A DNA stretch of 14,042 bases from Avoscillospira sp945864925 (lineage in GTDB: Bacteria > Bacillota > Clostridia > Oscillospirales > Oscillospiraceae), in assembly GCA_945830595.1 (NCBI GenBank), contig CALZZH010000048.1, positions 1 through 14,042 on the forward strand, given 5' to 3'. Each line of letters begins with the position of its first letter. Within the stretch, counting starts at the first letter, position 1. Below, in pieces: positions 6,405 to 13,416 of this stretch. The position numbers and the translations under genes are program-made. Under the pieces are notes generated by a model. That model made no database searches. It was not told the DNA's origin and saw only the letters and a program-made list of their open reading frames with translations.

Positions 6405-7763
6405 ATGGCATTTGAGGGTTTGACGGAAAAAATTTCAGCCGCGTTCAAAAAGCTCCGCGGCAAGGGCCGCCTGACCGAGGCCGACGTCAAGGCCGCCATG
6501 CGGGAAATCCGCCTGGCGCTGCTGGAAGCCGACGTCAGCTACAAGGTGGTCAAGGACTTCATCGGCAAGGTGTCCACCCGGGCGGTGGGCGCCGACGTGC
6601 TGGAGAGCCTGACCCCGGCCCAGATGATCGTCAAGATCGTCAACGAAGAGCTGACCGCCCTCATGGGCAGCGAAAATCAAAAGCTCCGCTTGGCGTCTCA
6701 GCCGCCCACCATTGTGATGCTGGTGGGCCTGCAGGGCGCCGGTAAGACCACCAACGGCGCCAAGCTGGCGGGCCTGTTCAAAAAACAGGGCAAGCGGCCC
6801 CTGCTGGTGGCCTGCGACATCTACCGTCCCGCCGCCATCAAACAGCTGCAGGTGGTGGGCGAAAAGCTGGACATCCCCGTCTTTGAGATGGGCCAGACCA
6901 ATCCCGTGGACATCGCCAAGGCCGCTGTGGCCCACGCCATCCGCCACGGCAACGACATGGTGTTCCTGGACACCGCCGGCCGCCTCCATGTGGACGAGCA
7001 GCTCATGGATGAGCTGAAGGCCATCAAGGCGGCGGTGAACCCCCATGAAATTCTCCTGGTGGTGGACGCCATGACCGGTCAGGACGCGGTCAACGCCGCC
7101 CAGACCTTCAACGAATGGCTGGATATTGACGGTGTCATGCTCTCCAAGCTGGACGGCGACGCCCGGGGCGGCGCGGCCCTGTCCGTCAAGGCCGTCACCG
7201 GTAAACCCATCAAGTTCATCGGCATGGGCGAGAAGCTGGACCAGATCGAGCCCTTCCACCCCGGCCGCATGGCCAGCCGGATCCTGGGTATGGGCGACGT
7301 GCTGACCCTGATCGAAAAGGCCGAGCAGGCCTTTGACCAGAAAAAGGCCGCCGAGCTGGAGCAGAAGCTCCGCAGCAATAAATTCACCCTCCAGGACTAC
7401 TATGACCAGCTGACCCAGCTCAAGGGCATGGGCAGCATGGAGGACATCCTGGGCATGATGCCCGGCGTCAACGCCGGCGCCCTGAAAAACGCCACCATCG
7501 ACGAAAAGGCCCTGTCCCGCACGGAGGCCATCATCCTGTCCATGACGCCCTATGAGCGGGAGAATCCCAACTGCCTGAACCACAGCCGCAAGCGCCGCAT
7601 CGCCGCCGGCTCCGGCGTGAAGGTGGAGGAGATCAACCGGCTTTTGAAGCAGTTCGACGCCATGAACGCCATGATGCGCCAGTTCTCCGGCCCCGGCGCG
7701 GCCAAAAAAATGAAGAAGCTGCAGCGCATGGGCGGCGGCTTCCCGGGAATGCCCGGATTTTAA
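6405..7763 (+). CDS. ffh: Signal recognition particle GTPase Ffh (SRP54)
   Basis: 452 residues, normal length. Ffh binds 4.5S/6S RNA and the signal sequence of nascent membrane and secreted proteins, and docks with FtsY through paired GTPase domains. The helical N domain (1-95) is followed by the G domain: P-loop GLQGAGKTT (108-116), DIYRPAA (138-144), DTAGR (189-193) and SKLDGDARGG (247-256; usual form TKLDG). The methionine-rich M domain (about 310-452) contains SMTPYEREN, SRKRRIAAGSG for RNA binding, and a Met-rich tail ending GGGFPGMPGF. No gene for the SRP RNA was recognised in this window. Second gene of the operon, after ylxM. Confidence 0.98.
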   Translation: MAFEGLTEKISAAFKKLRGKGRLTEADVKAAMREIRLALLEADVSYKVVKDFIGKVSTRAVGADVLESLTPAQMIVKIVNEELTALMGSENQKLRLASQPPTIVMLVGLQGAGKTTNGAKLAGLFKKQGKRPLLVACDIYRPAAIKQLQVVGEKLDIPVFEMGQTNPVDIAKAAVAHAIRHGNDMVFLDTAGRLHVDEQLMDELKAIKAAVNPHEILLVVDAMTGQDAVNAAQTFNEWLDIDGVMLSKLDGDARGGAALSVKAVTGKPIKFIGMGEKLDQIEPFHPGRMASRILGMGDVLTLIEKAEQAFDQKKAAELEQKLRSNKFTLQDYYDQLTQLKGMGSMEDILGMMPGVNAGALKNATIDEKALSRTEAIILSMTPYERENPNCLNHSRKRRIAAGSGVKVEEINRLLKQFDAMNAMMRQFSGPGAAKKMKKLQRMGGGFPGMPGF

Positions 7764-7836
7764 CCGTTCGTTTCGTGGAACCCACGACGATATAGATTGA
7801 TTGAGAAGATCAAAGAATTTTGGAGGTGAACCCGCT

Positions 7837-8076
7837 ATGGTAAAGATCAGACTGAGAAGAATGGGTGCAAAGAAGAACCCTTACTACAGAATCGTTGTCG
7901 CTGACTCCCGCAGCCCCCGCGACGGCCGCTGCATCGAGGAAATCGGCTCCTATGATCCCCTGACCAACCCCGCCACCATCACGGTTGACGCGGAGAAGGC
8001 CCAGGCCTGGATCAAGAACGGCGCCCAGCCCACCGATACGGTCAAAGCGCTTCTGAAGAAGGCGAACGTGCTGTAA
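7837..8076 (+). CDS. rpsP: 30S ribosomal protein S16
   Basis: 79 residues, normal for bacterial S16, a 30S assembly protein. It opens MVKIRLRRMGAKKNPYYRIVVADSRSPRDGR, the diagnostic N-terminus. The ATG at 7837 follows a strong GGAGGTG (7822-7828); the open frame reaches back another 12 codons, but those carry the ribosome-binding site. The 73-base gap after ffh contains a small hairpin TCGTGG/CCACGA (7773-7778 with 7782-7787) without a U tract, perhaps a processing or stability element. Neighbours ffh and khpA are the usual ones in Firmicutes. Confidence 0.98.
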   Translation: MVKIRLRRMGAKKNPYYRIVVADSRSPRDGRCIEEIGSYDPLTNPATITVDAEKAQAWIKNGAQPTDTVKALLKKANVL

Positions 8077-8096
8077 GTCTTGCAAGGAGTGAGACC

Positions 8097-8324
8097 ATGA
8101 AGGAACTTTTGCTGTATATGGCAAAAAATCTGGTCGACAATCCCGATGCTGTGACTGTCAGGGAAATCGAAGGCGAATCCACCGTGCTGGAACTGCGGGT
8201 GGCGCCTGAGGACATGGGCAAGGTCATCGGCCGCCAGGGCCGCATTGCCAAGGAAATCCGCACCATCATCAAGGCAGTCGCCCAGCGCGACGGCCGGAAG
8301 GTCACGGTGGAAATTGTTGACTGA
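8097..8324 (+). CDS. khpA: KH-domain RNA-binding protein KhpA
   Basis: 75 residues, a single KH domain with the GRQG loop at 45-48 in EDMGKVIGRQGRIAKEIRTIIKA. The family (also YlqC) pairs with KhpB/EloR in Gram-positive bacteria and binds many RNAs, with effects on cell elongation and division. AAGGAG (8084-8089) sits seven bases before the ATG, and the gap from rpsP is 20 bases, so the genes are co-transcribed. In many Firmicutes rimM and trmD follow; here a repeat element follows instead. Confidence 0.95.
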   Translation: MKELLLYMAKNLVDNPDAVTVREIEGESTVLELRVAPEDMGKVIGRQGRIAKEIRTIIKAVAQRDGRKVTVEIVD

Positions 8325-8372
8325 ACCGCAAAGGACCTGTCGCAAAATGCGTAACATGCACAAACGACAACC

Positions 8373-8508
8373 GCACCAAGGCTCCCCTGCGCAAGGGGAG
8401 CTGTCACGCGAAGCGTGACTGAGGGGTCGTTGCCGGCATTCACTGCCTGCACACAACCCCTCCGGCCCTTCGGGCCACCTCCCCTGACTCAGGGGAGGCT
8501 TTGGGTGC
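8373..8508 (+). mobile_element. MITE-like palindromic repeat (family A), copy 1
   Basis: About 136 bases with imperfect inverted ends (GCACCAAGGCTCCCC on the left; reverse complement of the right end GCACCCAAAGCCTCCCC). It contains four hairpins: GCTCCCCT/AGGGGAGC (8381-8388 with 8394-8401), GTCACGC/GCGTGAC (8403-8409 with 8413-8419), GGCCC/GGGCC (8464-8468 with 8472-8476) and CCTCCCCT/AGGGGAGG (8478-8485 with 8491-8498). The same modules in reverse order make up 11026-11185. It has no coding capacity; the open frame running through it into mrnC is incidental. Confidence 0.75.
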
Positions 8509-8567
8509 AGCCTGTGTTTATGCAAGATTACGGTTTGCGGCAGGCCCTTTGTGCTATAGGAGTATCT

Positions 8568-8981
8568 ATGGAAAACTATTTTGAACCCCAAATGGACCGG
8601 CGGGCGGTGAATCAGATCAGCGCCCTGGGTCTGGCCCACTGCGGCGACGCGGTGTTCGAGCTGCTGGTGCGCACCTGGCTGTGCGCCCACGGCGGGGCCC
8701 GGGTCGGGGATCTGCACCGGGCCACGGTGGCCTATGTGTCCGCCCCGGCCCAGGCGGCCCGGGTGGACCGGCTGCTGCCCCTGCTGACGGAGGAGGAGCT
8801 GGAGATGTACCGCCGGGGCCGCAACGCCCACGTCCACGGCATCCCCAAAAACGCCACCCACGAGCAGTATTCCAAGGCCACGGGCCTGGAGTGCCTCTTC
8901 GGGAGCCTGTATCTTCTGGGCCGCCGGGAGCGGATCAATGAACTGTTTGCACAGACCATGGAGGATGACCATGCCCTTTGA
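8568..8981 (+). CDS. mrnC: Mini-ribonuclease III
   Basis: 137 residues, the normal size for this RNase III-like enzyme, which lacks the double-stranded-RNA-binding domain and matures 23S rRNA ends in Gram-positive bacteria. The catalytic helix is ALGLAHCGDAVFELLVR, with Asp27 as the metal ligand; the second motif is RRGRNAHVHGIPKNATHEQY (82-101), followed by TGLECLFGSLYLLGR with Glu108. The ATG at 8568 follows AGGAG (8558-8562); the 51 extra codons upstream lie mostly in the repeat element. The stop codon overlaps the start of rqcH by 11 bases, so the two are translationally coupled. cysS, a frequent neighbour elsewhere, is absent here. Confidence 0.93.
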   Translation: MENYFEPQMDRRAVNQISALGLAHCGDAVFELLVRTWLCAHGGARVGDLHRATVAYVSAPAQAARVDRLLPLLTEEELEMYRRGRNAHVHGIPKNATHEQYSKATGLECLFGSLYLLGRRERINELFAQTMEDDHAL

Positions 8982-10737
8982 CGCTGTATTTCTCTCTGCC
9001 GTCACGGCGGAGCTTGCGCCCGTCCTGACCGGGAGCCGGGTGGATAAAATCCAGATGCCCGCCCGGGATCTGGTGGTGCTGCAATTCCGTGGACCCGGCG
9101 GCAGCGGACGGTTGCTGCTGTCGGCCGCGCCCAACTCGCCCCGGATTCACCTGACAACCGAGCCGTTGGAGAATCCGGCCCAGCCGCCCATGTTCTGTAT
9201 GCTCCTGCGCAAGCACCTCACCGGCGGCCGGATTGCCGGTCTGCGGCAGCCGCCCATGGAGCGGCTGGTGGACATCACCCTGGACTGCACCGACGAGCTG
9301 GGAGAGCCCACCCGCAAGCACCTGATTCTGGAGCTCATGGGCCGCAATTCCAACCTGATCCTCTGCGGCGGCGACGGGCGGATCATCGACTGCCTGCGGC
9401 GGGTGGATTTTGAAATGTCGGAGAAGCGCCAGGTGCTGCCGGGGCTGTTCTACCAGGATCCCCCGGCATTGGAGAAGGAGAATCCCCTGACGGCGGAGGA
9501 GGCGGACATTGCCGCCAGGCTGGAGGCCGTGGAGGGCCAGAAGCGCCTGGACAAGTGGCTCCTGGACACCTACGGCGGCCTGTCGCCCCTGCTCTGCCGG
9601 GAGCTGGCCTATGTGCTGCTGGGGGATGTGGAGGCGGATATCGGACCCATGTCGCCCCAGACCCGCCGGTCCGTGGCCCGGGGGCTGTTGGGACAGTTCC
9701 GGACCCTGACGGCCCGGCCCCAGCCGGTGATGCTGCGCAAGGAGGGCCGGCCCTCGGACTTCTCCTTCCGGCCCATCACCCAGTACGGCGGCTATCTGGA
9801 GACGGAGACCTTTGACACCTTCTCCCACCTTCTGGACGGCTTCTACGCCGACCGGGACCACGCCGAGCGGATGCGGCAGAAAACCCAGGCCCTCCACAAG
9901 GCCATGGGCAACCTCCGGGACCGGACGGCCCGGAAGCTGGAAATCCAGCGCAAGGAGCTGGCCGCCACCCACGACCGGGAGCGCCTGCGCCAGCTGGGGG
10001 ACATCGTCACCGCCAACCTCCACGCCATCCGGCGGGGCCAGCCCCGGCTGACGGCGGTGGACTTCTACGACCCGGACATGAAGGAGATCGACATCCCCCT
10101 GTCCCCGCAGTTGTCCCCCCAGCAGAACGCCGCCAAGCTCTATAAGGACTATAACCGGGCCAAGACCGCGGAAAAAATGCTGACGGAGCAGATCGCCAAG
10201 GGTGAGACGGAGCTGGACTACCTCAACTCCATTCTGGACGAGCTGAACCGGGCGGAGTCGGAGAAGGACGTGGCGGAAATCCGCCTGGAGCTGATCCAGG
10301 GGGGCTACGTCCGGGAGACGGACAAGAAAAAGCGCATGAAGCTGCCCCCCAGCCGGCCCATGGAGTTCGTGTCCTCCGAGGGCTTCCCCATCCGGGTGGG
10401 CCGCAACAACCGGCAGAACGACGAGCTGACCCTGAAGCAGTCGGCCAAGGGGGACCTGTGGCTCCACGTCCAGAAGCTCCACGGCAGCCATGTGGTGATC
10501 CAGTGCGGCGGGCAGAAGCCCGGCGACCGGACCGTCACCGAGGCCGCCCAGCTGGCCGCCTGGTACTCCCAGGCCCGGGAGAGCCAGAACGTGCCCGTGG
10601 ATGTGACCCCGGTGAAGCAGATCAAAAAGCCCGCTGGCGGCAAGCCCGGCATGGTGATCTATCACGTCTATAACACCGTCTATGTGACCCCGTCCCAGGA
10701 GACGGTGGAGCGGCTCAGAAAGGACTGGGAGAAATGA
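8971..10737 (+). CDS. rqcH: Ribosome quality-control protein RqcH (NFACT family)
   Basis: 588 residues. RqcH binds obstructed 50S subunits carrying peptidyl-tRNA and adds C-terminal alanine tails that mark the nascent chain for degradation; older names link it to fibronectin binding. The NFACT-N region (1 to about 210) begins MPFDAVFLSAVTAELAPVLTG and has ELMGRNSNLIL; an HhH-like segment and a long coiled coil follow (about 270-440), and NFACT-R (about 467-575) has SSEGFPIRVGRNNRQNDELT and GDLWLHVQKLHGSHVVI. The position equivalent to the Asp-Arg pair important in B. subtilis RqcH (97/98) reads Glu97-Arg98. The ATG at 8971 has GGAGG six bases upstream; the ATG at 8965 touches that site and is less likely. 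It overlaps mrnC and, by the four bases ATGA, the next gene. Confidence 0.95.
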   Translation: MPFDAVFLSAVTAELAPVLTGSRVDKIQMPARDLVVLQFRGPGGSGRLLLSAAPNSPRIHLTTEPLENPAQPPMFCMLLRKHLTGGRIAGLRQPPMERLVDITLDCTDELGEPTRKHLILELMGRNSNLILCGGDGRIIDCLRRVDFEMSEKRQVLPGLFYQDPPALEKENPLTAEEADIAARLEAVEGQKRLDKWLLDTYGGLSPLLCRELAYVLLGDVEADIGPMSPQTRRSVARGLLGQFRTLTARPQPVMLRKEGRPSDFSFRPITQYGGYLETETFDTFSHLLDGFYADRDHAERMRQKTQALHKAMGNLRDRTARKLEIQRKELAATHDRERLRQLGDIVTANLHAIRRGQPRLTAVDFYDPDMKEIDIPLSPQLSPQQNAAKLYKDYNRAKTAEKMLTEQIAKGETELDYLNSILDELNRAESEKDVAEIRLELIQGGYVRETDKKKRMKLPPSRPMEFVSSEGFPIRVGRNNRQNDELTLKQSAKGDLWLHVQKLHGSHVVIQCGGQKPGDRTVTEAAQLAAWYSQARESQNVPVDVTPVKQIKKPAGGKPGMVIYHVYNTVYVTPSQETVERLRKDWEK

Positions 10738-11012
10738 CCAAAGAAGATTGGTACGGCAAGCACTATTCCTATTTTCAGAACCGGGAATGCGAGTATTTCC
10801 CCTGCCACAAGGGGGCCGATCCGGAGAATTTCAGCTGCCTGTTCTGCTATTGTCCCCTCTATGCCCTGGGGGACCGCTGCGGCGGCGGCTTCACCTATTC
10901 CAAAAACGGCTATAAGGACTGCACCAACTGCCAGATTCCCCACAAACGGGAAAACTACGGCCGCATCCTCGCCCGCTACCAGGATCTGGCGGAGCTGACC
11001 AGGAAGAAATAA
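10734..11012 (+). CDS. Small cysteine-rich (PF04071-like) putative metal-binding protein
   Basis: 92 residues, one compact domain with eight cysteines: Cys19, Cys24, Cys35, Cys38, Cys40, Cys49, Cys63, Cys66, plus His25 and His70. The pattern YFQNRECEYFPCHK (13-26), NFSCLFCYCPLY (32-43), CGGGF (49-53) and KDCTNCQIPH (61-70) is that of the 'cysteine-rich small domain' family, often found near cobalamin genes in Clostridia. The pattern suggests zinc or an iron-sulfur cluster; the function is unknown. The start overlaps the rqcH stop as ATGA, so it is the last gene of the mrnC-rqcH unit. No strong terminator follows except the hairpins of the adjoining repeat. Confidence 0.88.
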   Translation: MTKEDWYGKHYSYFQNRECEYFPCHKGADPENFSCLFCYCPLYALGDRCGGGFTYSKNGYKDCTNCQIPHKRENYGRILARYQDLAELTRKK

Positions 11013-11025
11013 ACAAAAATACGGG

Positions 11026-11185
11026 GCGCACTAAAATACCTCCCCTACAATAGGGGAGGTGGCCTGAAAGGCCGGAGGGGTGTCAAGCTGCCCGATATCC
11101 CTGCAGCTGCAAGCAAGGATTGGCAGTTTGACACCCCTCAGTCAGCTTCGCTGACAGCTCCCCTATTGTAGGGGAGCCATGGTGC
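11026..11185 (-). mobile_element. MITE-like palindromic repeat (family A), copy 2
   Basis: About 160 bases, the same modules as 8373-8508 in inverted orientation: CCTCCCCTA/TAGGGGAGG (11039-11047 with 11051-11059), GGCCTGAAAGGCC, an inner inverted pair GGGGTGTCAA...CTGCC and GGCAG.TTGACACCCC (about 11077-11092 with 11122-11137), GTCAGC/GCTGAC (11141-11146 with 11150-11155) and GCTCCCCTA/TAGGGGAGC (ending 11176). The outer modules are well conserved between copies while the centre differs. It lies at the meeting point of two convergent transcription units and overlaps the last 15 codons and the stop codon of the histidine kinase gene. Confidence 0.75.
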
Positions 11186-12505
11186 ACTCATCGTTGATGC
11201 ATCCTGCACCGGCTGTCCGGCGTCGCCGTCCAGGACGATGGTGAACCGGCTGCCCACGCCTTCCCAGCTGTAGACCTCCATGTGGCCGCCGTGCTGGGTC
11301 ACGATCCAGTCGGCAATGGCCAGGCCCAGGCCGGCGCCGCCGGACTGCCGGGTGCGGGCCGGATCGGAGCGGTAGAACCGGTCGAACACATGGGGCGCGT
11401 CCTGGGCCTTGATGCCCATGCCCTCGTCCCGCACGGCCAGACAGCCGTGGCCGCCGTCGTTCCGGTAGGCCCGCAGGGTGATGGATTTGCCGGCGGCGGT
11501 GTATTTCCTGGCGTTGTCCGCCAGAATCCGCAGGGCCTGCTTCAGCATATCCCGGTCGCCGGTGCAGGGGACGGCTTCCGGGGCGTCGAGAATCCACCGG
11601 TGCTCCGGGTCGATCATCTGGGATTCCTCCCAGACCTCCCGGGTCAGCTCCGCCAGATCCAGGGAGACGGGCTGCAGCCGGGTCCGGCCGCTGTCGCTCC
11701 GGGCCAGGAACAGGAGCTGCTCCACCAGGCGGCTCATGCGCTCCGCCTCCGCCTGGATGGCGGCAATGGCCTCGTCCCGCACCTGGGGATCGTCCTTGCC
11801 CCAGCGCTCCAACAAGTCGGCGTAGCCCTTGAGCACGGCGATGGGCGTCCGCAGCTCGTGGGAGGCGTCGGAGACAAACTGGGTCTGCTGGCTGTAGGCC
11901 GCCTGCATCCGGTCCAGCAGGTCGTTGACCGCGTCCTCCAGACCCTGCAGGTCCGGGTCGCCCATGTGCAGGCGGGCGGTCTGGGTGGGACTGAGATGGT
12001 CAATGGCCTCCTCCAGCACATCCACCCGGGGAGCGGGCATCTGGGCCTGCCGCTTGGCGGCCTCTTCTCCCAGCTGCCGGGCCTCCTGGGCCAGCAGCGT
12101 CACCTGCTGCATGTGGGCTTTGATGCGGCTGCGGCCGATGCTCTGAATGATGGCCCAGAGAATCCGCTCCAGAATCCAAAAGGCCAGCATGCCGCCCACC
12201 AGCACCGCCAGCTCCTGGGACACGTTCAGGCAGACCGCCTCCAGGCCCTCGGCCTCCAGGGTCAGCCAGAATTCCAGGGGAAAGACGCGGCGGTCCGCTG
12301 CGCGGGACGCGTCCAGCCACACCTGGGTGAACCGGGCGCCGGAGAGGGCCTCCAGCCCGCCGGCGTAGTCCATCATGTGCAGCACAAGCCAGGCGCCGAA
12401 CACCAGGACCAGAACCAGCAGCCCCGAACAAAACATGGCCCAGCCCATGACCTGTTTCTGGGTGCGGAGCACCTTTTTGGTTGTGGAAGTTTTGGAATCC
12501 GCCAT
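11138..12505 (-). CDS. Sensor histidine kinase, C-terminus supplied by a repeat
   Basis: 455 residues from the ATG at 12503-12505, preceded by AAAGGAG. Membrane helices at about 19-44 and 97-121 bracket an external loop of about 50 residues, the likely sensor. A HAMP-like linker region (about 122-205) leads to the H-box SHELRTPIAVLKG with phospho-acceptor His216, then the ATPase domain: N-box ILADNARKYT (Asn331), G1 DEGMGI (360-365), F-box VFDRFYRS (373-380) and G2 GGAGLGLA (389-396). All catalytic boxes are intact. The last 15 residues (441-455) and the stop codon come from the family-A repeat, so the ancestral C-terminal end has been altered. The gene is the third of an operon with the response regulator, separated from it by 215 bases containing another repeat. 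Signal unknown. Confidence 0.92.
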   Translation of the reverse strand: MADSKTSTTKKVLRTQKQVMGWAMFCSGLLVLVLVFGAWLVLHMMDYAGGLEALSGARFTQVWLDASRAADRRVFPLEFWLTLEAEGLEAVCLNVSQELAVLVGGMLAFWILERILWAIIQSIGRSRIKAHMQQVTLLAQEARQLGEEAAKRQAQMPAPRVDVLEEAIDHLSPTQTARLHMGDPDLQGLEDAVNDLLDRMQAAYSQQTQFVSDASHELRTPIAVLKGYADLLERWGKDDPQVRDEAIAAIQAEAERMSRLVEQLLFLARSDSGRTRLQPVSLDLAELTREVWEESQMIDPEHRWILDAPEAVPCTGDRDMLKQALRILADNARKYTAAGKSITLRAYRNDGGHGCLAVRDEGMGIKAQDAPHVFDRFYRSDPARTRQSGGAGLGLAIADWIVTQHGGHMEVYSWEGVGSRFTIVLDGDAGQPVQDASTMSAPWLPYNRGAVSEAD

Positions 12506-12632
12506 AGGCGCTCCTTTCTGATGGAAATACAAAACCAGCCTAATACGCCGTAAGGCGGCCAGACCCCTGGCCGCCGCGTGCAGGCAGTTCTTCAGGGCCT
12601 CGCAATCGACACGCATTTATGAACGTGCTTTT
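12506..12632. other. Spacer with repeat pieces between response regulator and kinase
   Basis: No gene. It holds a perfect nine-base-pair hairpin GGCGGCCAG/CTGGCCGCC (12554-12562 with 12567-12575), then a stretch containing TCGCAAT, CATTT and AACGTGCTTTT that parallels the mosaic at 5383-5517. The kinase ribosome-binding site lies at its left end. No clear separate promoter for the kinase was found. Confidence 0.5.
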
Positions 12633-12720
12633 GTAGGGCACGACCACTGGGCGTGCCGTTTGCAGGCAGCTGCATTCTTTTCCCGACTGCCGAACGGCGC
12701 GCCGGGTCGTCGCGCCCTAC
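12633..12720. repeat. Palindromic repeat (family B), intact copy
   Basis: 88 bases with inverted ends GTAGGGCACGAC and GTCGTCGCGCCCTAC. Two internal hairpins, GGCACG/CGTGCC and GGCGCG/CGCGCC, lie on either side of a centre containing GCAGGCAGCTGC. It ends on the base before the stop codon of the response regulator gene. It is nearly identical, outside the insertion, to the interrupted copy at 5518-5830. In the operon transcript it would form a stable structure between the response regulator and kinase reading frames. Confidence 0.75.
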
Positions 12721-13398
12721 TTACCCTTCCCGCAGCACGTACCCCACGCCCCGGACCGTGTGGATCAGGTCCACGCCGAAGGCGTCGTCGATTTTGCTGC
12801 GCAGATACCGGATGTACACGTCCACCACGTTGGTTTCGCCCATGTAGTCGTAGCCCCAGACCTTGGCCAGGAAGGTATCCCGGCTCAGGACGATCTGCTG
12901 GTTTTCCAGCAGCAGCTTCAGTACCTCGAACTCCCGGCTGGTCAGCTCCACGGGCTGCTCCCGGCAGGTGACCGTATGCCGGGCCACATCCATCCGCAGG
13001 GGACCGCAGGTCAGACCGGCGTCCGCCGGGGCCGCCTGGGGCCGCTTCCGCAGGGCTGTGCGGATGCGGGCCAGCAGCTCTTCGATGGCAAAGGGCTTGG
13101 TGATATAGTCGTCGGCCCCCATGTCCAGGCCGGAGACCTTGTCCATGACCGTATCCCGGGCGGTCAGCATGATGACGGGGATCTGGCTCTCCCGCCGCAG
13201 ACGGCGGATGACCTCCAGGCCCGACAGCTCCGGCAGCATGATGTCCAGCAGCACCAGCTGGTATTGGCCGCTGAGGGCCATGTCCAGGCCTGTGCGGCCG
13301 TCGCCGGCCTTGCCCACATCGTAGCCCTCATGCCGCAGCTCCAGCTCCACAAACCGGGCGATGGCCTCTTCGTCCTCCACAATCAAGATACGGTCCAT
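12721..13398 (-). CDS. OmpR/PhoB-family response regulator
   Basis: 225 residues. The receiver domain (1-118) has the acidic pair in VEDEE (8-9), phospho-acceptor Asp52 in LLDIMLPELSG, Thr79 in IMLTA and Lys101 in ITKPF. The winged-helix DNA-binding domain (about 128-223) has ELTSREFEVLKLLLENQQIVLSR, WGYDYMGETNVVDVYIRYLRSKID and the C-terminal hairpin IHTVRGVGYVLRE. The ATG at 13398 follows GGAGGGAG. It lies 18 bases after the DUF4342 gene and upstream of its likely partner kinase. The direct repeats at 14007-14028 are a reasonable binding site and suggest autoregulation. Confidence 0.96.
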   Translation of the reverse strand: MDRILIVEDEEAIARFVELELRHEGYDVGKAGDGRTGLDMALSGQYQLVLLDIMLPELSGLEVIRRLRRESQIPVIMLTARDTVMDKVSGLDMGADDYITKPFAIEELLARIRTALRKRPQAAPADAGLTCGPLRMDVARHTVTCREQPVELTSREFEVLKLLLENQQIVLSRDTFLAKVWGYDYMGETNVVDVYIRYLRSKIDDAFGVDLIHTVRGVGYVLREG

Positions 13399-13416
13399 GT
13401 CAAGCTCCCTCCACGC

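Noticed and set aside
6435..7583. Minus-strand open frame of 382 codons opposite ffh
   Set aside because: Shadow frame; ffh is unmistakable on the plus strand.
8415..8567. 51-codon N-terminal extension of Mini-ribonuclease III
   Set aside because: It translates mostly the family-A repeat; AGGAG and an ATG at 8568 give the normal protein length.
8935..10665. Minus-strand open frame of 576 codons opposite rqcH
   Set aside because: Shadow frame with a His/Gly/Gln-rich low-complexity product and no ribosome-binding site.
11026..11185. Repeat copy 2 as a classical bidirectional terminator
   Set aside because: The hairpins are strong but none is followed by a proper T run on either strand, so intrinsic termination is not supported from sequence alone.
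11282..12553. Plus-strand open frame of 423 codons opposite the histidine kinase
   Set aside because: Shadow frame; all kinase boxes are intact on the minus strand.
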